A DNA stretch of 64,000 nt from CAVQBJ01 sp963724405 (lineage in GTDB: Bacteria; Actinomycetota; Thermoleophilia; Solirubrobacterales; Solirubrobacteraceae), in assembly GCA_963724405.1 (NCBI GenBank), contig CAVRUQ010000003.1:496001-560000 (forward strand), read 5' to 3'. Shown here piece after piece: positions 16,631-25,659 of the stretch; within the stretch, counting starts at the first letter, position 1; each line of letters opens with the position of its first letter. Both the position numbers and the translations under genes were made by a program. A model generated the notes under the pieces. It ran no database searches. It saw nothing but the letters and a program-made list of their open reading frames with translations, and was not told where the DNA came from.

Positions 16631-19600
16631 CTAGCCCCTGATCGTCCATGTGACGCGCACGACCGTGGTCGGGCCCTTCTTCTTCGGCACGAAGCCGAGC
16701 CGCACGTGCAGCTTCAGCTTGTGATGACGCCGCAGCGCGGCGAGGCCGGCACGGCCGAGCCGTACGTTCAGCGTGATCACGCCGGCGCGCTTCACCTTGC
16801 GGAAGGTGCGCTTCAGGTTCGCGCCGCTCGCGCTGACGCGCCCGGCCGCCAGCACGCGCATCCTGACGTGCAGCACGCCGCGGGAGTAGCGGTGCGAGAG
16901 CACGGTGATCACCTTGCGCTTCGCGCTCGCGCCCTTCACCCCGGAGCAGCCGAGGACGGTCACCGCGACCGTGCTCGTCTTCTGCGCCCCGTTCTGCCCC
17001 ACCAGGGTGGAGGGCATCGAGAGCGGCCCTGGGCACAGCGTGCCGGTGGCCGACAGGGCCGAATGCGGCCCCTCGGGCAGGTCGAGCGTGAAGGTCGAGA
17101 TCGGAACGTCGGGGATCGACCCGAAGGTCGAGGTCGTGGAGCCCTGGGCCGAGAACGCGATCGTCCCGGTCAGGTCGACGGTGATCCCCGAGCCCGAGAG
17201 CACGGCGCTCAGCGTCGGCAACCCGGCCGTGCCCTGCGAGACGAGGTAGACGGTGCCGATGAGCGGGGTGGCGAGCACCGGCGTCGCCGCACTGCCGGAA
17301 CCGACGACGGACGCCGGCGGGCAGTTGACCGGGTTGGCCGCGAACGTCGCCGCCGGGCACGCCTGCTGCACGGTGCTGAACCGGGCCGCGAGTTGCTTCG
17401 GCAGGGTGATGGCCACCGAGCGAAGGTTCGCGCCGCCGCCGGGCTGCGTGACCGTCACGCTCAGGCTCGCGCCGTTGTTCGACGACGTCGATCCGCTCGA
17501 GGACGCGCTGACCGTCGGCGCGAAGGGCAGGCTCGAGCACCCGGTGGCCGTGAGGGTGCCGCTGATCGCGGCCGGCGTCCCCGCGCTCCCGACGATCGAG
17601 CCCCCGAACGGAAGCGCGGCGCAGTTCGTCGGGTTGAACAGGAAGCCCGGGCGGTTGACGAGGATGCTCACGCCCTTGATGCGCAGCGGGATGCCGCTCG
17701 CGATCTGGGGCAGCGTGGCGGCGATCGAGATGTGGGCGTCGGTCGGCGACACGGAGATCCCCGCCCGCACGACGACGGTCCCGAGGTCGTAGGGACCGGC
17801 CACCGCGGGCACGACGATCGACAGGCCGAACGGCGCGCCGCCGTACGGGCCCGTCAGGAAGACCGATCCGGGCAGGGTCAGCGTCTGCGGGCCGGCCCCC
17901 GCGCTGACGGTCGTCGTGCCGACCAGGCTCGACGCCGGACAGGCGCCGGTGCTCGCCGGCGGCTCCGGGCACAGCGGCACCGAGGCGAGCAGCCCGAGCA
18001 GCCCGGGCGGGAGCTGGGCGTTGACCTGGGACAGGTATTGCTGCCCGTCGCCGCGCGCGACGGCGAGGGTGAGCCCCGTGTGCGCGCCCGCGGCGAGCGT
18101 GCTGAGCGCCGTGCCCACGCTCGGCGCGAACGGCGGCGGCGCGGCGCATGCGCCCCCCCTTCCGTCCGCGTCGACGGTGACCGAGGCCCCGGCCGTTGCG
18201 GACGCCGCCCCGGACCAGGGCGTGAGCGTCGCGGACGCCGCCGCCGGGCCGCAGGCCAGCGGGCTGGCGATGACCGCGCCCGGACCGCCGTTGAACTGCA
18301 GGGCGAGATCGCTGAACGGCACCTGCGGGTTGTCGGCGAACGTCGCCGTCAGCTGACCGGTGCTCGGGTCGGGGGTGATCGAGCCGATGAGCCGGATCGT
18401 CAGGCCGGGGGCCGCGGCGTCGACGAACAGCCGGTACGGGTTGCCCGGCTGCGGCGCGCCGAGGTAGACGTTGCCGGTGAGCGGCGCCGCGAGCGGCGGC
18501 GACGTGATCGACACGGTGCCTACGGGAGCGACGTCCGGGCAGGCGGGCGCGGTCGTGCCCAGTCCGAACGCCGCGTCACTGCAGGTCTGCAGCGCGCCCG
18601 CGGCGCCGGGGTTGATCGTGAACCCCTGCGGGAGGGTCACGGACACGTTCTGCACCTGGGGCGTGCCCTGGTGCGGGGTGCCGTCGGCGTTGGCGAACGT
18701 GTTGTCCTGCGGGACCTTCAGGTCGACCGTCAGGCCGGTCGGCGTGTCGTGCGGCACGCTCGCGAGCGGGTTGTTGCTCGCGTCGGTCGGGGTGACGGTG
18801 AGCGTCGGGGCGAAGCCGGGAGCGAAGGTGAGACTCGAGCAGTTCGAAGCGCCAACCGGAGTCGTGAACGCCGCGGTCTGGAACTGCCCCGGCGCCTCGT
18901 AGGAGTCGAGTGCCAGCGCGGTCGTCTGCGGGCCGAGGCAGGTCGAGGGATTGGTGAGGAACGGCGTCCCCGACGCGCCACCGTCCTGCGCGGACGGGTC
19001 GCCGAAGAAGACGAGCGTCGATGTCACCGTCTGCAGCGTCAGGCCGAGCAGCTTGTCGGGGAGATTGCTGATCGTGAAGTACTCGCCGTAGTCGCCCGGT
19101 TGTCCGTTGCTGGGCACGTCGCGCACCCCGCCGATGATGTCCACGCGATTCCCGATCACGTCGAAGGCGAAGTCGGCGAGCTGACCGGCGGCCGGGGCCA
19201 TGTTGTAGATCGGCAGTGCATTGCCGAGCTTCAGCGTCCCCGAGGGGCATGTGTCGGCAAAGCACGTCTTGATCCCGAGCGCGTAGACGATGAGTGACTC
19301 CGCTCCTACCTGGCTGTCGGCGGGGCAGGCCGTGATAACGGAGCACTTGTGCGCGGTGGCCTGGGGATTCGGTATCAATCCCGGAGGCAGGTCGACGCGC
19401 ACGTCCTTCACCGTCCCGACCGGGGCCCCCTGGGGGGTCTGGTCGACGGTGAAGCTGGTGAACGCGCAGAACGGATGCGACCCGGCGACGGTGGCGTACA
19501 GCGCCTGGCTCTGGGGGGTCGGCGGGTTTGCGCTCGCGTCGGCGAAGTCGCACGCCGGCTGCCCGGGGGTCGTGTCCTTGACGAGCACGCCCGCCGTGAA

Positions 19601-19738
19601 GCTCTGCACGCCGAACGCGGCCCGGGCGACGGGGGCGCCGAGGAACAACAGCGCAAGCACTGCCAGGCCCGCGCACAGCCCAGCCCGGCGCCAACCGCCG
19701 CCGTCGTTGCTGGCCACTCTTCCGTCGCTGCCGCGCAC
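16631..19738 (-). CDS. Large secreted repeat protein, paralogue 1
   Basis: A 1035-residue exported protein of no family I recognise. N-terminal signal peptide (LAVLALLFLGAPVARA), then long beta-rich stretches with recurring units: LPPGL/LPxGF blocks followed some 15-25 residues later by CP..S.VG and then TPxLxxPLxGxVYL (for example PLAAPLTGNVYLG and VLATPLIGTVYLV). Cys residues recur in these units. The last ~100 residues form a separate strongly basic domain (VKRAGVITLNVRLGR, RRHHKLKLHVRLGFVPKKKG). Start at GTG 19738, with AGGAG 9 nt upstream; no ATG is available. It lies 122 bases downstream of a close paralogue in the same orientation: a tandem duplication. Function unknown, probably cell-surface. 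Confidence 0.85.
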   Translation of the reverse strand: MRGSDGRVASNDGGGWRRAGLCAGLAVLALLFLGAPVARAAFGVQSFTAGVLVKDTTPGQPACDFADASANPPTPQSQALYATVAGSHPFCAFTSFTVDQTPQGAPVGTVKDVRVDLPPGLIPNPQATAHKCSVITACPADSQVGAESLIVYALGIKTCFADTCPSGTLKLGNALPIYNMAPAAGQLADFAFDVIGNRVDIIGGVRDVPSNGQPGDYGEYFTISNLPDKLLGLTLQTVTSTLVFFGDPSAQDGGASGTPFLTNPSTCLGPQTTALALDSYEAPGQFQTAAFTTPVGASNCSSLTFAPGFAPTLTVTPTDASNNPLASVPHDTPTGLTVDLKVPQDNTFANADGTPHQGTPQVQNVSVTLPQGFTINPGAAGALQTCSDAAFGLGTTAPACPDVAPVGTVSITSPPLAAPLTGNVYLGAPQPGNPYRLFVDAAAPGLTIRLIGSITPDPSTGQLTATFADNPQVPFSDLALQFNGGPGAVIASPLACGPAAASATLTPWSGAASATAGASVTVDADGRGGACAAPPPFAPSVGTALSTLAAGAHTGLTLAVARGDGQQYLSQVNAQLPPGLLGLLASVPLCPEPPASTGACPASSLVGTTTVSAGAGPQTLTLPGSVFLTGPYGGAPFGLSIVVPAVAGPYDLGTVVVRAGISVSPTDAHISIAATLPQIASGIPLRIKGVSILVNRPGFLFNPTNCAALPFGGSIVGSAGTPAAISGTLTATGCSSLPFAPTVSASSSGSTSSNNGASLSVTVTQPGGGANLRSVAITLPKQLAARFSTVQQACPAATFAANPVNCPPASVVGSGSAATPVLATPLIGTVYLVSQGTAGLPTLSAVLSGSGITVDLTGTIAFSAQGSTTSTFGSIPDVPISTFTLDLPEGPHSALSATGTLCPGPLSMPSTLVGQNGAQKTSTVAVTVLGCSGVKGASAKRKVITVLSHRYSRGVLHVRMRVLAAGRVSASGANLKRTFRKVKRAGVITLNVRLGRAGLAALRRHHKLKLHVRLGFVPKKKGPTTVVRVTWTIRG

Positions 19739-19860
19739 CCGTTCACGCTCCTGCTCAGGGATCCCCTTGTATATCGCGTCTTCGACCCAAATGTTGCGGT
19801 TGCCGACAGTGCTCGTCCAGCAGCGACGGAGCTGCCGCGTCGTCCACGCCGGCCCCGCGC

Positions 19861-22800
19861 CTACGTGCCCCTGATCGTCCAGGTGACGCGCACGGCGCTC
19901 GACGGGCCCTTCTTCCTCGGCACGAAGCCCAGGCGCACGTGGAGCTTCAGTCGATGGTGACGCCGTAGCGCCGCGCGGCCGCCACGAGTGAGGGGCACGT
20001 TGAGCGTGACCACGCGTGCGCGCTTCACGGTGCGGACGGTCCGCTTCAGGTTGGCGCCGCCCGCGCTGATCCGTCCGGCCGCGAGCACGCGCAGCTTGAT
20101 GTGCAGGAGGCCCCGGGAGTAGCGGTGAGCGAGCACCGAGATCACCTTGCGCTTCGTGCTGGATCCCCTCACGCCGGAGCAACCGAGCACCTTGACCGTG
20201 ACCATGCTGCTCTTCTGCGCCCCGTTCTGTCCGACGAGCGCGGCGGGCATCGACAGCGGCCCCGGACACAGATTGCCGCCGGCCGCCAGCGCCGAGTGCG
20301 GCCCCTCTGGCAGGTCGAGTACGAACGTCGAGATCGGAACGTCCGGAATCGCTCCGAAGGTCGACGTCGTCAGGCCCTGGGCCGTGAACGCGACCGTTCC
20401 GCTCAGGGCCACGGTGATTCCCGAGCCCGAGAGCACTACGTTGAGCGTCGGCAGCCCGGCCGCGCCCTGGGACACCAGGTACACGCTCCCGGTCAGCGGG
20501 GCCGTGAGCACCGGCGTCGCGGCGGTGCTCGTTCCGACGACGGAGCCCGCCGGGCAGCCGGCCGGGTTGGCCGCGAACGTCGCCGCCGGGCACGCCTGCT
20601 GGACGGTGCTCAACCGCGCCGAGAGCCCCTTCGGCAAGGTGATGCCCACGGAGCGCAGGTTCGCGCCGCCGGCGGGCTGCGTGACCGTCACGCTCAGGCT
20701 CGCGCCGTTGTTCGATGACGTCGAGCCGCTCGTCGAGGCCGTGATCGCCGGGGCGAAGGGCAGGTTGCCGCATCCGGTAGCGGTGAGCGTGCCGCCGATC
20801 GCTTCGCTCGTGCCCGCGCTGCCGACGACCGATCCACCGAACGGAAGCGCGGCGCAGCTCGTGGGGTTGAACAGGAAGCCCGGGCGGTTGACCGTGATGC
20901 TCAGCGATTTGACGCGCAGCGGGATACCGCCGACGATCTGGGGCAGCGTGGCGCCGATCGAGATGTGCGCATCGGTCGATGACACGGAGATTCCCGCGCG
21001 GACGACGACGGTCCCCAGGTTGTAGGGACCGGCCGCGGCGGGCACGGCGACCGACAGTCCGAACGGGGCCCCGCCGTAAGGTCCGGTGAGGAACACCGGT
21101 CCGGACAGCGTCAGCGTCTGCGAGCCGGCGCCCGCGCTCACCGTCGTGGTGCCGATCGCGCTCGCCGCGGGACATGTGCCCTGCGTCGCCGCCGGCTCCG
21201 GGCACAACGGGACCGAGGCGAGCAGTCCGAGCAGGCCGGGCGGAAGCTGGGCGTTGATCTGGGACAGGTACTGCTGCCCATCGCCGCGCGCGACGCCGAG
21301 CGTGAGCGCCGTGTGAGCGCCGGCGGCGAGCGTGCTGAGCGCGGTGCTCACGCTGGGCGCGAACGGCGGCGGCGACGGGCAGGCGCCGCCATGGCCGTCG
21401 GCGTCGACCGACACCGAAGCCGGGAGCGTGACCGACGGCGCTCCCCCGGACGACGACCACGGCGTCAACGTGGCCGACGCCGCCGCCGTGCCGCAGGCCA
21501 GCGGGCTCGCGATGACCGCGCCGGGGCCACCGTTGAAGGTCAGCGAGAGGTCGTCGAAGGGAACCTGGGGATTGCCGAGGAAGGTGGTGGTGAGCTGCCC
21601 GGTGCTCGGGTTGGGGCTGATGGAGCCGATCAGGCGCACGACCAATCCGTCTCCCTCGGCGTCCAGGAAGATCCGGTAGGGGTCGCCCGGCAGTGGGGCG
21701 CCTAGGTAGACGTCACCGGTCAGAGGGGCGGTGAGCACCGGGGTGTGGATGGACGCCGAGCCGATGACCGAACCGCTTGGGCAGGCGATCGTGGTGTGCG
21801 TGCCGGCGCTCAGCTGCGCATCCGAGCAGGCCGTCAGGGAGTCGGCCGCCGCCGGGTTGATCGTGAAGCCGGGAGGCAGCGTCACCGAGACGTTCTGCAC
21901 CTGCGGAGTGTCCAGAGGAGCGGCGTATGCGTCCTGCTGGGGCACCTTGAGGTCGACGGTCAGGCCGGCTGAGGTGTCGTGCGCGAAGCTGCTGGTCCCG
22001 GTCGGGGTCAGCGTGATCGAGGGGGCCGAGACGCCCGCGCCGAAGATCAGATTGCTACAACCCGAAGCGCCAACGGGGGTGGTGAAGCTCGTGCCTTGGA
22101 AGCTGCCGCGCGCCTCGTAGGAGTCCACCGAGAGGAACGTCGTCTGCGGTCCGATGCAGGTGGAGGGATCGGTGAGGAACGCCGTGCCCGAGGCGCCACC
22201 ATCCTGAGCCTCGGGGTCGCCGAAGAAGACCAGCGTGGATGTCACGGTCTGGATGCCCAGCGTGAGCGGGACGTTCGGGATGATGCTGAAGGTGGCCTGC
22301 TGAGGCAGGCCGGTGATCGTGAAGTACTCCCCGAAGTCTCCCGGCTGGCCATTTGAGGGCACGTCGCGCACTCCACCGATCACGTCGACGCGCGAGCCGC
22401 CGGCGGTGAAGGCGAAGTCTGCCACTTGGCCGGGGGCCGGGGCCATGTTGTAAATGGACAGGGCGCTGCCGAGTTGGGTCGTGCCGGACGGACACGAGGT
22501 GGCGTAGCAGCCCTGGATGCCGAGGCTGGGCACGTAGGCGACCAACGATTCGGTGCCGACCTGGGTATCGGCGGCGCAACTGCCAAAGCTGGCCTGAGGA
22601 CATTGCGGGGTGGCCTGCGGGTCGGGCACCAGTCCGGGCGGTAGATCCACACGCACATCGGCCAACGTGCCTCCCGGATTGCCGCTTGAGTTGTTCATCG
22701 TGAACGACGTGAAGCCGCAGTAGGGATGCGATCCGGCCAATGTGGCGTACAGCGACTCGCTCAGCGCGGTCGGTGGATTCGCGCTCGCGTCCGCGTAGTC

Positions 22801-23001
22801 GCACGCCGGCTGCCCCGGGAACTGGGTCGTGTTCTTCACGAGCACACCGGCCGTGAAGCTCTTCACGCCGAACGCGGCCTGCGCGGCCGGCGGAGCGAGG
22901 AAGAGCATCAGCACGATGAGGCCGGCGCCCAGCGCAATTCGGTGCGGCCCGGCAGACTCGTGGTTGTCGCTCGTCAGATTGGCCTCCCTGCCACTGCACA
23001 T
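19861..23001 (-). CDS. Large secreted repeat protein, paralogue 2
   Basis: A 1046-residue exported protein, clearly homologous over its whole length to the gene at 16631-19738 (shared blocks include QPACDFADASANPP/QPACDYADASANPP, DVRVDLPPGLVPDPQAT, RDVPSNGQPGD, and the basic C-terminal domain). Signal peptide IALGAGLIVLMLFLAPPAAQA. ATG 23001 has AGGAGG 8 nt upstream. The opening AAFGVKSFTAGVLVKNTT directly after the signal peptide may be the first mature segment. The upstream 160 bases to hflX are AT-richer at 23035-23070 and probably hold the promoter. Function unknown. Confidence 0.88.
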   Translation of the reverse strand: MCSGREANLTSDNHESAGPHRIALGAGLIVLMLFLAPPAAQAAFGVKSFTAGVLVKNTTQFPGQPACDYADASANPPTALSESLYATLAGSHPYCGFTSFTMNNSSGNPGGTLADVRVDLPPGLVPDPQATPQCPQASFGSCAADTQVGTESLVAYVPSLGIQGCYATSCPSGTTQLGSALSIYNMAPAPGQVADFAFTAGGSRVDVIGGVRDVPSNGQPGDFGEYFTITGLPQQATFSIIPNVPLTLGIQTVTSTLVFFGDPEAQDGGASGTAFLTDPSTCIGPQTTFLSVDSYEARGSFQGTSFTTPVGASGCSNLIFGAGVSAPSITLTPTGTSSFAHDTSAGLTVDLKVPQQDAYAAPLDTPQVQNVSVTLPPGFTINPAAADSLTACSDAQLSAGTHTTIACPSGSVIGSASIHTPVLTAPLTGDVYLGAPLPGDPYRIFLDAEGDGLVVRLIGSISPNPSTGQLTTTFLGNPQVPFDDLSLTFNGGPGAVIASPLACGTAAASATLTPWSSSGGAPSVTLPASVSVDADGHGGACPSPPPFAPSVSTALSTLAAGAHTALTLGVARGDGQQYLSQINAQLPPGLLGLLASVPLCPEPAATQGTCPAASAIGTTTVSAGAGSQTLTLSGPVFLTGPYGGAPFGLSVAVPAAAGPYNLGTVVVRAGISVSSTDAHISIGATLPQIVGGIPLRVKSLSITVNRPGFLFNPTSCAALPFGGSVVGSAGTSEAIGGTLTATGCGNLPFAPAITASTSGSTSSNNGASLSVTVTQPAGGANLRSVGITLPKGLSARLSTVQQACPAATFAANPAGCPAGSVVGTSTAATPVLTAPLTGSVYLVSQGAAGLPTLNVVLSGSGITVALSGTVAFTAQGLTTSTFGAIPDVPISTFVLDLPEGPHSALAAGGNLCPGPLSMPAALVGQNGAQKSSMVTVKVLGCSGVRGSSTKRKVISVLAHRYSRGLLHIKLRVLAAGRISAGGANLKRTVRTVKRARVVTLNVPLTRGGRAALRRHHRLKLHVRLGFVPRKKGPSSAVRVTWTIRGT

Positions 23002-23164
23002 CCGCCGACCCTCCTGCTCCGAGACTCCCCTTCGCGCTTAATTACCCGGAAATCGCGGGGTTATTCACAGGCGCTCGGTCGCGCGCGCGGATCTCACCCT
23101 TGCGGCAGTGACATCCCGGCGATCGGACCGCTGCCTGGACGCCCGTCAGAGCGGCGCCTGCGGT

Positions 23165-24472
23165 CTACCGCGCAGCCCCGTTCGGCGCCGCGAAGCGCGC
23201 GTAGCGGTCGGCCACGCGGGCGGGCAGGAGCGCGGTCACGCGCACGCCCTCGGGCGTGTCCTCGCGTTGCAGGTCGCCGGCGAGGTCGTGCAGCTCGGCC
23301 AGCCGGCCGCCCTCGCGATAGGGCAGGAGCAGCTCGACCGGTCGCAGGGTGGCGCGGAACGTCTCCTCGACGCGCTCGCCGAGCGCCTCGAGGCCCTCGC
23401 CGGTCTGCGCGCTGACGAGCACCGCGTCGGGATGGCGCAGGAGGAACTCGCGGCGCTGCTCGGCGTCGAGCAGGTCGGCCTTGTTGCCGACGAGCAGGCG
23501 CGGATTGCTCCCGGCCCCGATCTCGTCGAGCACGTCGTGGACCGCCTTGCGCATGGCCTCGACCTCCTCGGGCGGCGCGGCGGCGTCGATCACGTGCAGG
23601 ATGAGATCGGCGCGGCGCGTCTCCTCCAGCGTGGCGCCGAACGCATCGACGAGCTGATGGGGCAGCTTGCGGATGAATCCGACGGTGTCGGTGAGCAGGT
23701 AGGCGCGCCCGGCGAGGCGCAGCGTGCGGGTCGTCGGATCGAGCGTGTGGAAGAGCCGATCGCGCACCCCGACCTCGGCGCCGGTGAGCGTGTTGAGCAA
23801 GGTGGACTTGCCGGCGTTCGTGTATCCGGCCAGTGCGATCTCCGGGAGCGCCGCGCGCTCACGCTCGGCGCGCATGACGTCGCGCGAGGAGCGCACCTGT
23901 GTGAGGCGGCGCCGCAGCGCGGCAATCCGATCACGCGCGAGCCGGCGGTCGGTCTCGATCTGCGTCTCGCCCGGTCCGCGGGTGCCGATCCCGCCGCCGA
24001 GGCGTTCGAGGTGCGTCCACAGGCCCCGCATCCGGGCGAGGTTGTACTCGAGCTGGGCGAGCTCGACCTGGAGCTTGCCCTCGGCGGTGTGCGCGTGGTC
24101 GGCGAAGATGTCGAGGATCACGGCGGTGCGGTCGACGACCGGCAGCCCGAGCTCCTTCTCGAGGTTGCGCTCCTGGCGGGGCGTCAGCTCGTCGTCGCAG
24201 GCGATGAGGTTGGCGTCGGCCGCGCGCGCGGCCTCGGCGACCTCGGCCACCTTGCCGGGGCCGAGGTAGGTGTTGGCGTGCGGCCGGTCGAGGTGCTGCA
24301 CCGTCTCACCCACGACCGCGACGCCCGCGGTGCGCAGGAGCTCGTGCAGCTCGCTCAGGTCATCGCCCTCGGGGAGCGCGGCGATGCAGTATGCGCGCTG
24401 CCGGGCCCGTCCCTGCGACGGGCCCGGCTCCGACGGGGTGACGGCCGTGCGACCGTGGCGGCTGCGCTCCAT
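23165..24472 (-). CDS. hflX: Ribosome-associated GTPase HflX
   Basis: Translational GTPase that splits or rescues stalled ribosomes. 435 residues: the N-terminal HflX domain (GPGKVAEVAEAARAADANLI, TPRQERNLEKELGLPVVDRT), the glycine-rich linker LGGGIGTRGPGETQIETDRR, then G1 GYTNAGKST, G3 DTVGFIRKLP, G4 NKADLLD and G5 VSAQTGEG. ATG 24472 has GGGAGG directly upstream. It is the last gene of the miaA-dapF-dapL-hflX run; miaA-hflX linkage is common in bacteria. Confidence 0.97.
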   Translation of the reverse strand: MERSRHGRTAVTPSEPGPSQGRARQRAYCIAALPEGDDLSELHELLRTAGVAVVGETVQHLDRPHANTYLGPGKVAEVAEAARAADANLIACDDELTPRQERNLEKELGLPVVDRTAVILDIFADHAHTAEGKLQVELAQLEYNLARMRGLWTHLERLGGGIGTRGPGETQIETDRRLARDRIAALRRRLTQVRSSRDVMRAERERAALPEIALAGYTNAGKSTLLNTLTGAEVGVRDRLFHTLDPTTRTLRLAGRAYLLTDTVGFIRKLPHQLVDAFGATLEETRRADLILHVIDAAAPPEEVEAMRKAVHDVLDEIGAGSNPRLLVGNKADLLDAEQRREFLLRHPDAVLVSAQTGEGLEALGERVEETFRATLRPVELLLPYREGGRLAELHDLAGDLQREDTPEGVRVTALLPARVADRYARFAAPNGAAR

Positions 24473-24482
24473 TCCCTCCCAG

Positions 24483-24496
24483 TGTAGATCTACACC
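24483..24496. promoter_or_regulatory. 14-bp perfect palindrome GTGTAGATCTACAC
   Basis: A perfect palindrome that includes the stop codon of the upstream aminotransferase and lies about 10 bp before the hflX ATG. It could be an operator for internal control of hflX or a small RNA hairpin; chance is possible. Confidence 0.25.
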
Positions 24497-25659
24497 GCAG
24501 CGAGGCGGCCGAGCCGCTGCACCGCCTCGAGGAGGCGCTCGTCCGGCGTCGTGAGCGAGATTCGAAACCAGCCTTCCCCACTCGGGCCGTACGCCCCGCC
24601 GGGGGAGATCACGACGGCCGCCTCCTCGAGGACGTGCTCGCAGTAGGCGGCCGCGCTGTCGAACCCGGCCGGCACCGGCGCCCACACGTAGATCGTCGCC
24701 CGCGGCGGCGTCACGTCCACGCCGATCGCCGCGAGCGCGTCGCACACGAGGTCGCGCCGGCGCGTGTAGATCGCGTTCATCCGCGCCACCTCGGCGTCGA
24801 CCCCGGGAGCGAGCGCGGCGGCCCCGGCGAGCTGCACGGCCTCGAACAGGCCGGAGTCGATGTTCGTCTTCAGCCGCCAGTACAGCTGCAGCGCCTCCGC
24901 GTTGCCGACGATCGCCGCGCAGCGCCAGCCGGTCATGTTGTAGCCCTTGGACAGCGAGAAGACCTCGACGCCGACCTCCTTGGCGCCCCGCGTGGCCAGG
25001 AACGAGGGCGGGACGTACCCGTCGAAGGCCGTCTCGGTGTAGGCCGCGTCGTGCACCACGAGGACGTCGTGGACGCGCGCGAAATCGACCAGGCGCTCGA
25101 AGAAGCCGTCCGGGACCACCGCCCCGGTCGGGTTGTTCGGGTAGTTGACGAACAGCAGCTTCGCGCGCCGGGCCGTCTCGGCGTCGATCGCGTCGAGATC
25201 GGGGATGAACCCGAGCTCGGGCACGAGCGGCATGATCGCCGGCTCGGCGCCGGCCAGGATCGGGCCCGAGGTGTACACCGGGTAGCCCGGGTCGGCGGCG
25301 AGCGCGACATCGCCCGGGTTCAGGAACGCCAGGTTGAGGTTGAAGATGCACTCCTTGGCGCCGATGGCCGGGATGACCTCGGTCTCGGGGTCGAGCGCCA
25401 CGCCGAAGCGGCGCGCGTAGAACGCGCTCACGGCCTCGCGGAACTCGCTCCGGCCCCGGTTGCTCGGGTACTGGTGGGTGCCGGGATCGGCGACGGCGGC
25501 CTGCGCGGCGGCCACGATCGGCGCGAACGTCGGCATGTCCGGATCGCCGATGCCCAGACTGATCACGTCGACGCCGGCGGCGCGCTTCGCGGCGATCTTC
25601 CTTTCCAGCTCGGCGAACAGGTAGGGCGGGATGCGCTCCAGGCGCTCACTCGGTTGCAT
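24490..25659 (-). CDS. dapL: LL-diaminopimelate aminotransferase-like enzyme
   Basis: A fold-type I PLP aminotransferase of 389 residues. DapL converts tetrahydrodipicolinate to LL-diaminopimelate in one step of lysine and peptidoglycan synthesis. Key segments: SLGIGDPDMPT, GTHQYPSNRGRSEFREAV, NYPNNPTGAVVP (Asn for PLP), HDAAYTETAFDGY and SLSKGYNMTGWR (PLP Lys). The specific call rests on DapL-like signatures and on dapF directly upstream with a 14-base overlap; another aminotransferase specificity is possible. ATG 25659 lies inside the dapF end. Confidence 0.85.
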   Translation of the reverse strand: MQPSERLERIPPYLFAELERKIAAKRAAGVDVISLGIGDPDMPTFAPIVAAAQAAVADPGTHQYPSNRGRSEFREAVSAFYARRFGVALDPETEVIPAIGAKECIFNLNLAFLNPGDVALAADPGYPVYTSGPILAGAEPAIMPLVPELGFIPDLDAIDAETARRAKLLFVNYPNNPTGAVVPDGFFERLVDFARVHDVLVVHDAAYTETAFDGYVPPSFLATRGAKEVGVEVFSLSKGYNMTGWRCAAIVGNAEALQLYWRLKTNIDSGLFEAVQLAGAAALAPGVDAEVARMNAIYTRRRDLVCDALAAIGVDVTPPRATIYVWAPVPAGFDSAAAYCEHVLEEAAVVISPGGAYGPSGEGWFRISLTTPDERLLEAVQRLGRLAAV

